Positions 5,686-9,911 of a DNA stretch of 9,911 nucleotides are shown in pieces (within the stretch, counting starts at the first letter, position 1; each line of letters starts with the position of its first letter). Source of the stretch: Lachnospiraceae bacterium (GTDB taxonomy: Bacteria; Bacillota_A; Clostridia; Lachnospirales; Lachnospiraceae); NCBI GenBank assembly GCA_024689605.1, contig JAILDD010000037.1, positions 1 through 9,911 of the forward strand. The letters run 5' to 3'. The notes beneath the pieces were generated by a model. That model did no database searches and was not told the origin of the DNA. It worked only from the letters and a program-made list of their open reading frames with translations. The translations under genes were made by a program, and so were the position numbers.

Positions 5686-6411
5686 GCTGGCAGAGAGCAG
5701 GAAAAGATTCCTAAGCATATAGCGGTCATCCTTGACGGCAACGGAAGATGGGCCAAGGCCAAAGGGTTTCCCAGGAAACTTGGCCATGTCCAGGGGGCTA
5801 AGACCATCGAGGAAGTCTGTGAGCTTATGTGGAACCACGGAGTGGAATATTTCACTGTGTATGCTTTCTCTACCGAGAACTGGAAAAGGTCAGAGGAAGA
5901 GGTTTCAGCCCTGATGACGATCCTCAGGGAATATATGATAAAGAGCATACAGCGGGCTAATGACAACAATATGCGTGTCCGCATTATCGGTGAGAAGTCA
6001 AGGCTCGCTGAGGACATACAGGAAAGCATAGCAGCCCTGGAGCAGGCTACTGCGGAAAATACAGGACTTAAATTTACCATAGCGATTAATTATGGCAGCC
6101 GCGATGAGATTACAAGGGCTGTACGCCGTATTGCATCGAAAGCTGCGGAAGGCAGCATTTCTGCTGACAGCATTACGGAAGATATGATCTCTGCAGAACT
6201 GGATACTGCAGGATATCCTGATCCGGACCTTCTTATCCGAACCAGCGGCGAACAGCGCATTTCGAATTTTCTCTTATGGCAGTGTGCATACTCGGAATTC
6301 TATTTTACGGATGTACTGTGGCCTGATTTTGGAGAAAAGGATCTCATGGCGGCTCTTGAGGCATATGCCGGTCGGGACAGAAGATACGGAGGCAGACAGG
6401 AGACTGTTTGA
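5683..6411 (+). CDS. uppS: Undecaprenyl diphosphate synthase (cis-prenyltransferase)
   Basis: This enzyme, which works at the membrane, condenses isopentenyl diphosphate onto farnesyl diphosphate to build the C55 lipid carrier for peptidoglycan and other surface polymers. The product is 242 residues, a typical length. Conserved regions are in order: HIAVILDGNGRWA (12-24, with the catalytic Asp at D18 and R22/W23), LGHVQGAKT (33-41), YAFSTENWKRS (60-70), INYGSRDEI (135-143) and DPDLLIRTSGEQRISNF (180-196). The last holds the diphosphate-binding residues R186, R192 and S194, followed by E205. The start overlaps the frr stop by one base. It lies 17 bases before cdsA, with dxr further on. Isoprenoid precursor supply and its main consumer are thus grouped. 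A plain short-chain cis-prenyltransferase cannot be strictly excluded, but context favours UppS. Confidence 0.96.
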   Translation: MAGREQEKIPKHIAVILDGNGRWAKAKGFPRKLGHVQGAKTIEEVCELMWNHGVEYFTVYAFSTENWKRSEEEVSALMTILREYMIKSIQRANDNNMRVRIIGEKSRLAEDIQESIAALEQATAENTGLKFTIAINYGSRDEITRAVRRIASKAAEGSISADSITEDMISAELDTAGYPDPDLLIRTSGEQRISNFLLWQCAYSEFYFTDVLWPDFGEKDLMAALEAYAGRDRRYGGRQETV

Positions 6412-6428
6412 GGTAAGGAAGGAGTAAG

Positions 6429-7289
6429 ATGAAGACCAGGATCATCAGCGGTATTCTGGTCGTTGCGATAATGCTTGCCTTGGTATGGGCAGGCGGGCCG
6501 GTGCTGACAATCGGACTTGCGGTCATAGCGGGCATCGGTTTTTTGGAGATGACTCACGCCCTTGGTGTCAGGGAACAATCAGGGCAGGTTCATATTCTTG
6601 AAATTATTGGCATAATTGCAACGGCAGTATATTATATATTGATTTATGTGAATGCTTCTTTTGAGTATCTGATGCTCTATTCCTTTTTGATGCTTCCGCT
6701 TTTTATGGCAATCACGGTTTTTACTTATCCGAAGAATAACACTGCACAGGCCCTTAGTGTTTTCTGTGCATTCATATATGTGTCGGTGATGCTTTCATTT
6801 ATATTTCTGACACGTCAGATAGGCATCGGCGTGTGGGATGGTTTCACTAAGGAAAATGTATACAACAAAGGCTTTTTTTCCGTATGGATGACCTTTGTGT
6901 CGGCATGGGGGTCAGATACCTGTGCGTATTTCGTAGGTGTTGCTATAGGTAAGCATAAGGCTTTCCCTAAGCTCTCCCCCAAAAAGTCAGTTGAGGGCTG
7001 TATCGGCGGAGTGGTAGGTGCCGGACTTTGCGGTCTGCTGTATTCGACAGTGCTGAACCTTTGCGGTTACAGTTTTCCGGAGATGTTCTGGGTATTCCCT
7101 CTGATCGGAGTAGCAGGCAGTATCATAGGTCAGGTAGGTGACCTTGCCGCATCTGCTATAAAGAGGGATCATAAGATCAAGGATTACGGTAAGGTCATTC
7201 CCGGTCATGGAGGGATACTTGACCGCTTTGACAGTGTGATTTTTACCGCCCCCATGATATTCCTGCTGTCTATCATTTTTATTAAATGA
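6429..7289 (+). CDS. cdsA: Phosphatidate cytidylyltransferase (CDP-diglyceride synthase)
   Basis: CdsA is an integral membrane enzyme that makes CDP-diacylglycerol from CTP and phosphatidic acid, the branch point for all phospholipids. The product is 286 residues, within the usual 260-290, and very hydrophobic, with about eight predicted membrane segments by eye. The diagnostic C-terminal signature is complete at 242-268: SAIKRDHKIKDYGK followed by IPGHGGILDRFD, containing the Lys-Asp pair and the final Asp-Arg-x-Asp. The middle segment WGSDTCAYFVG (160-170) and KLSPKKSVEG (181-190) are also family-typical. The start is supported by AAGGAG at 6419-6424, part of a longer purine run, four bases before the ATG. 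It follows uppS by 17 bases. The next gene starts only after 103 bases, so a transcript end or processing point may lie there, although no hairpin terminator is visible. Confidence 0.96.
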   Translation: MKTRIISGILVVAIMLALVWAGGPVLTIGLAVIAGIGFLEMTHALGVREQSGQVHILEIIGIIATAVYYILIYVNASFEYLMLYSFLMLPLFMAITVFTYPKNNTAQALSVFCAFIYVSVMLSFIFLTRQIGIGVWDGFTKENVYNKGFFSVWMTFVSAWGSDTCAYFVGVAIGKHKAFPKLSPKKSVEGCIGGVVGAGLCGLLYSTVLNLCGYSFPEMFWVFPLIGVAGSIIGQVGDLAASAIKRDHKIKDYGKVIPGHGGILDRFDSVIFTAPMIFLLSIIFIK

Positions 7290-7306
7290 TGGTGAAGACA
7301 TTTTAC

Positions 7307-7345
7307 TAAACCGGTTTAACTTCTCTCAATATAGTCTGTGGAGAG
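7307..7345 (+). promoter_or_regulatory. Palindrome and possible weak promoter upstream of dxr
   Basis: The 12-base perfect palindrome TAAACCGGTTTA (7307-7318) lies 18 bases after the cdsA stop. A -10-like TATAGT (five of six consensus bases) is at 7330-7335; the hexamer 17 bases upstream, TAAACC (7307-7312), matches the -35 consensus at only three positions and is part of the palindrome. CTCTC (7323-7327) and GAGAG (7341-7345) could also form a weak hairpin with a 13-base loop. The 103-base gap is unusually long for this operon, which suggests a control region, but the promoter call is tentative. Confidence 0.35.
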
Positions 7346-7392
7346 TTATTATTTAAAAAATAGTTACAAATTAGATCATATTTTGGATAGTG

Positions 7393-8562
7393 ATGAGCAT
7401 GAATAATAGTGATGGTAAAAAAAGAATAGTACTGTTAGGATCTACGGGCTCCATAGGAACCCAGACTCTTGATGTGGTCAGGGCTTACAGCGACAGGCTT
7501 TCGGTAAAGACTCTTGTGGCTAATTCAAATGTTACTAAGATTGAAGCCCAGGTAAGGGAATTTAAGCCTGACAGTGTGGTCATGTATGATGAGAAAGCGG
7601 CTGAAGAATTAAAAGTACGCATTGCTGACCTTGACGTGAAGGTCACAAGCGGCATGGACAGCATCATAGAAGCTGCTTCCGCAGAGGATTACGACATCCT
7701 GCTTACTGCCGTTGTGGGAATGATAGGCATCAGGCCTACTATAGCTGGTATAAAGGCAGGGAAAACCATAGCCCTTGCAAATAAAGAAACTCTTGTAACA
7801 GCAGGTCATATTATTATGCCGCTGGCCAGAGAGATGAATGTGAAGATACTTCCTGTTGATTCGGAGCACAGTGCAATTTTCCAGTCTCTTCAGGGGACGC
7901 CTTCCAGAAGTCTTTCTAAGATATGGCTGACCTGTTCCGGCGGACCTTTCAGGGGCAGGAAAAAGGAAGAACTGAAAAATATCACGCCGGCCGATGCCCT
8001 TAAGCATCCAAACTGGTCTATGGGAAACAAGATAACCATCGACTCTGCAACCCTTGTAAATAAGGGGCTTGAAGTAATGGAAGCAAAGTGGCTTTTCGGT
8101 GTGGACTATGACGATATTAACGTGCTTGTGCATCCCCAGTCCATCGTTCATTCCATGGTGGAATTCTGTGACGGTGCGGTTATCGGAGAGCTGGGACTTC
8201 CGGACATGAAACTGCCTATACAGTATGCGATATTTTACCCTGACAGGCTGCCTATGGACACCCCAAGGGCTGATTTCTATGATATAGCCAGCCTTACATT
8301 TGAAAAGGCTGATATGGAAACCTTTGAGGGTCTTTCCCTTGCCTTTGAAGCTGCTCGTACAGGCGGCAGCATGCCTACGGTATTCAATGCCGCTAATGAG
8401 CGTGCGGTGGCACTTTTCCTTGCGGGAAAGATCGGTTTCCTTGAAATCCCTGAGATCATAGGAAAATGTATGTCGGCACATAAGCCGGCAGAAAATCCTT
8501 CTGTTGAAGAGATACTGGCCGCAGAGAAGGAAACATACGCTTATATCGAAGGACTTAAATAA
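7393..8562 (+). CDS. dxr: 1-deoxy-D-xylulose 5-phosphate reductoisomerase
   Basis: DXR converts DXP to 2-C-methyl-D-erythritol 4-phosphate using NADPH and a divalent metal. It is the first committed step of the MEP isoprenoid pathway and the target of fosmidomycin. With ATG 7393 the product is 389 residues, near the usual 380-400. Motifs in order: NADPH loop GSTGSIG (16-22), ALANKETLV (127-135), PVDSEHSAIF (154-163, metal ligands D156 and E158), SGGPF (182-186), HPNWSMGNKITIDSATLVNK (205-224) and GLEVMEAKWLF (225-235, third metal ligand E227), HPQSIVHSM (247-255) and FNAANE (331-336). The start is uncertain among GTG 7390, ATG 7393 and ATG 7399. The only upstream help is GGA at 7385-7387, so 7393 was chosen for spacing. 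It precedes rseP by 18 bases. The same pathway ultimately supplies UppS upstream. Confidence 0.96.
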   Translation: MSMNNSDGKKRIVLLGSTGSIGTQTLDVVRAYSDRLSVKTLVANSNVTKIEAQVREFKPDSVVMYDEKAAEELKVRIADLDVKVTSGMDSIIEAASAEDYDILLTAVVGMIGIRPTIAGIKAGKTIALANKETLVTAGHIIMPLAREMNVKILPVDSEHSAIFQSLQGTPSRSLSKIWLTCSGGPFRGRKKEELKNITPADALKHPNWSMGNKITIDSATLVNKGLEVMEAKWLFGVDYDDINVLVHPQSIVHSMVEFCDGAVIGELGLPDMKLPIQYAIFYPDRLPMDTPRADFYDIASLTFEKADMETFEGLSLAFEAARTGGSMPTVFNAANERAVALFLAGKIGFLEIPEIIGKCMSAHKPAENPSVEEILAAEKETYAYIEGLK

Positions 8563-8580
8563 CAGAAACAGAAGCTGCAG

Positions 8581-9768
8581 ATGAACTCACCGGTTTTAAC
8601 AATAATATCATTTCTTATAATCTTTACCGTAGTGGTTGTGAGCCACGAATTCGGCCATTTCCTTATAGCCAGGATAAACGGCATCAGGGTACTGGAATTC
8701 TCCATAGGCATGGGCCCGGTATTGTTCAGAAAAAAAGGAAAGAATACTGACCTGACCATCAGGCTGCTTCCTTTTGGCGGTGCCTGCATGTATGATGGAA
8801 TGTTTGACACCGGCGAAGAAGATGATGAGGCCGGCGATACAGATGCTGAAAACGGAACTTCAGGCGTGGAAGAGTTCGTCGAGGAGGAAAAGCCGGATGA
8901 AGCAGCGGGGGCTTCACAGGACGAAGTGCAGAGCGAAAAGGCAGAGTCTGCATACAGGGATGGTGAATTCAATGCGGCACCTGTGTGGGGACGTATCGCG
9001 GCAATTTTTGCAGGCCCGCTGTTCAATATTATACTTGCATATATTTTAGGCCTTTTTATCGTGTGGTTCTGCGGTGCTGACCTGCCAATTGTTGCTGAAG
9101 TCTCAGAAGGAATGCCAGCCATGGAAGCAGGCTTAGAGGTCGGCGACGAGATAATCAGTATAAACGGCCACCGTACTTACTTATGGCGTGAGATAATGGT
9201 CCGTTCATATATGAGTAACGGTGAAAAGATGAAGATCGTCTATGAACGGGACGGTGAACGAAATACTGTGGAGCTTAATCCCCAGTGGTCGGATGAGAGT
9301 AAGCGGTATTTTATAGGCTTTGCCGGCGGCGGAGACTATATAGCCTGCAATAACCTCAGGGTGTTCCAGTACAGCTGGTACGAGGTACGTTACTGGCTGG
9401 ATGCTACCATACAGGGACTGAAATACATGGTGAGCGGTCATGCTTCAGTGGACGACCTTTCGGGACCTGTAGGCATTGCAAATGTTATTGATGATACCAT
9501 AGAGGATACCAAGCAGGACGGTGCTTTCATTGTGATCCTCAATATGGTAAATATTGCACTTCTTCTTTCCGTTAACCTAGGCGTGATGAATCTTCTTCCG
9601 CTGCCGGCTCTTGACGGCGGAAGGCTGCTTTTCCTTTTCTTTGAGGCAATCTCAGGCAAGAGAGTTCCGCCGGAAAAAGAGGGACTCATACATCTTATCG
9701 GTTTTATTCTTTTGATCATTTTAATGGTTGTTGTTCTCTATAACGACATCACCAAGTTTTTCAGATAG
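8581..9768 (+). CDS. rseP: RseP-type site-2 intramembrane zinc metalloprotease with PDZ domain
   Basis: S2P proteases cut membrane-embedded anti-sigma factors, signal-peptide remnants and other single-span proteins within the membrane. The product is 395 residues. The zinc motif HEFGH (22-26) lies in the first membrane helix. A beta-loop with PFGG (64-67) follows, then helix 2 starting around PVWGRIAAIFAGPLFN (134-149), a PDZ domain (about 165-235), the SGPVGI segment (294-299) and the second catalytic motif NLLPLPALDGGR (337-348, with zinc ligand D345), plus a last membrane helix (about 368-387). All catalytic residues are present. An acidic insertion of about 45 residues (77-122) sits in the predicted cytoplasmic loop between helices 1 and 2, where most homologues have a short acidic linker. 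The start at ATG 8581 has no clear Shine-Dalgarno sequence, only GAAG further upstream, so coupling to dxr 18 bases before is likely. The substrate is unknown; RasP and RseP are the best-studied relatives. Confidence 0.94.
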   Translation: MNSPVLTIISFLIIFTVVVVSHEFGHFLIARINGIRVLEFSIGMGPVLFRKKGKNTDLTIRLLPFGGACMYDGMFDTGEEDDEAGDTDAENGTSGVEEFVEEEKPDEAAGASQDEVQSEKAESAYRDGEFNAAPVWGRIAAIFAGPLFNIILAYILGLFIVWFCGADLPIVAEVSEGMPAMEAGLEVGDEIISINGHRTYLWREIMVRSYMSNGEKMKIVYERDGERNTVELNPQWSDESKRYFIGFAGGGDYIACNNLRVFQYSWYEVRYWLDATIQGLKYMVSGHASVDDLSGPVGIANVIDDTIEDTKQDGAFIVILNMVNIALLLSVNLGVMNLLPLPALDGGRLLFLFFEAISGKRVPPEKEGLIHLIGFILLIILMVVVLYNDITKFFR

Positions 9769-9817
9769 GTCAATATTTTTATTTTTCATTATATTTCTAT
9801 ACAAGTGTCTTAATGCA

Positions 9818-9844
9818 CTGACTGTGCGCGGATTTCTGTAAAAT
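9818..9844 (+). promoter_or_regulatory. Possible weak promoter after rseP
   Basis: TAAAAT (9839-9844, five of six -10 bases) is preceded, 15 bases away, by CTGACT (9818-9823, four of six -35 bases). The spacing is short. The stretch after rseP (9769-9817) is very A/T-rich and shows no hairpin terminator, so read-through into the next gene remains possible. Confidence 0.35.
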
Positions 9845-9875
9845 TTTCATACTTGTTTCAGGAGGCGTATTGTCC

Positions 9876-9911
9876 ATGTTTTATTCAATTTATTATGACA
9901 GGGGCGGAAGG
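9876..9911 (+). CDS. Start of an unidentified gene (partial)
   Basis: Twelve codons (MFYSIYYDRGGR) run off the right edge. The full-strength Shine-Dalgarno AGGAGG (9860-9865) lies ten bases before ATG 9876. An in-frame TTG at 9870, only four bases from the Shine-Dalgarno, is a less likely start. In related genomes ispG often follows rseP, but these residues do not look like the usual start of IspG and I cannot name the product. A real gene start is supported mainly by the ribosome binding site. Confidence 0.5.
   Translation, partial: MFYSIYYDRGGR

Noticed and set aside
5323..6080. Two overlapping minus-strand frames across frr and uppS
   Set aside because: Both lie across well-conserved genes on the + strand and show no independent features.
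7609..8481. 290-codon open frame on the minus strand
   Set aside because: It lies wholly inside dxr, whose family motifs are complete. The minus-strand product shows no recognisable family or ribosome binding site and is a shadow frame.
9814..9828. Small inverted repeat GCAC/GTGC after rseP
   Set aside because: Four pairs with no T-tract is too weak for a terminator and likely chance.
1..9911. Mobile elements, CRISPR arrays, tRNA, rRNA or riboswitches
   Set aside because: No transposase, regular spaced repeats, cloverleaf or recognisable riboswitch was seen. Gaps between genes are 200 bases or less and are described above.

Overview
The window is a conserved chromosomal housekeeping region. 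Every gene is on the + strand. The gene order (rpsB, tsf, then pyrH, frr, uppS, cdsA, dxr, rseP), the strong Shine-Dalgarno sequences, and protein features such as the EF-Ts with CLFEQ and the bactofilin starting MGFF point to an anaerobic Firmicute of class Clostridia. Lachnospiraceae is my best guess, but that assignment is inference from memory of related sequences and no search was run.

Layout. Bases 1-117 hold the 3' end of rpsB (ribosomal protein S2). A hairpin lies between it and tsf (EF-Ts, 248-1354). Two back-to-back hairpin terminators (1386-1444) close the rpsB-tsf unit. A sigma-A-like promoter overlapped by two short palindromes then drives a membrane-anchored CE4 polysaccharide deacetylase (1555-2580). 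A second promoter with an extended -10 precedes a 550-residue protein (2728-4380) that carries a C-terminal bactofilin domain behind a long, very acidic N-terminal region. Tightly packed pyrH, frr, uppS and cdsA follow (4426-7289). After a 103-base gap come dxr and rseP (7393-9768). The window ends 12 codons into an unidentified gene that has a strong ribosome binding site.

How the genes fit together. rpsB, tsf and frr serve translation, and pyrH makes UDP for nucleotide-sugar and RNA synthesis. dxr feeds isoprenoid precursors to UppS, which makes the undecaprenyl carrier used in wall synthesis. CdsA makes CDP-diacylglycerol for phospholipids, and RseP is an intramembrane protease. The deacetylase and the bactofilin fit an envelope theme: a wall-modifying enzyme next to a cytoskeletal scaffold, inserted between tsf and pyrH.

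I see no mobile element, CRISPR array, tRNA or rRNA. Most of the window is ordinary. The points worth a second look are the deacetylase-bactofilin insertion, the very long acidic arm of the bactofilin, lineage-type insertions in EF-Ts and RseP, and several unexplained palindromes at promoters.
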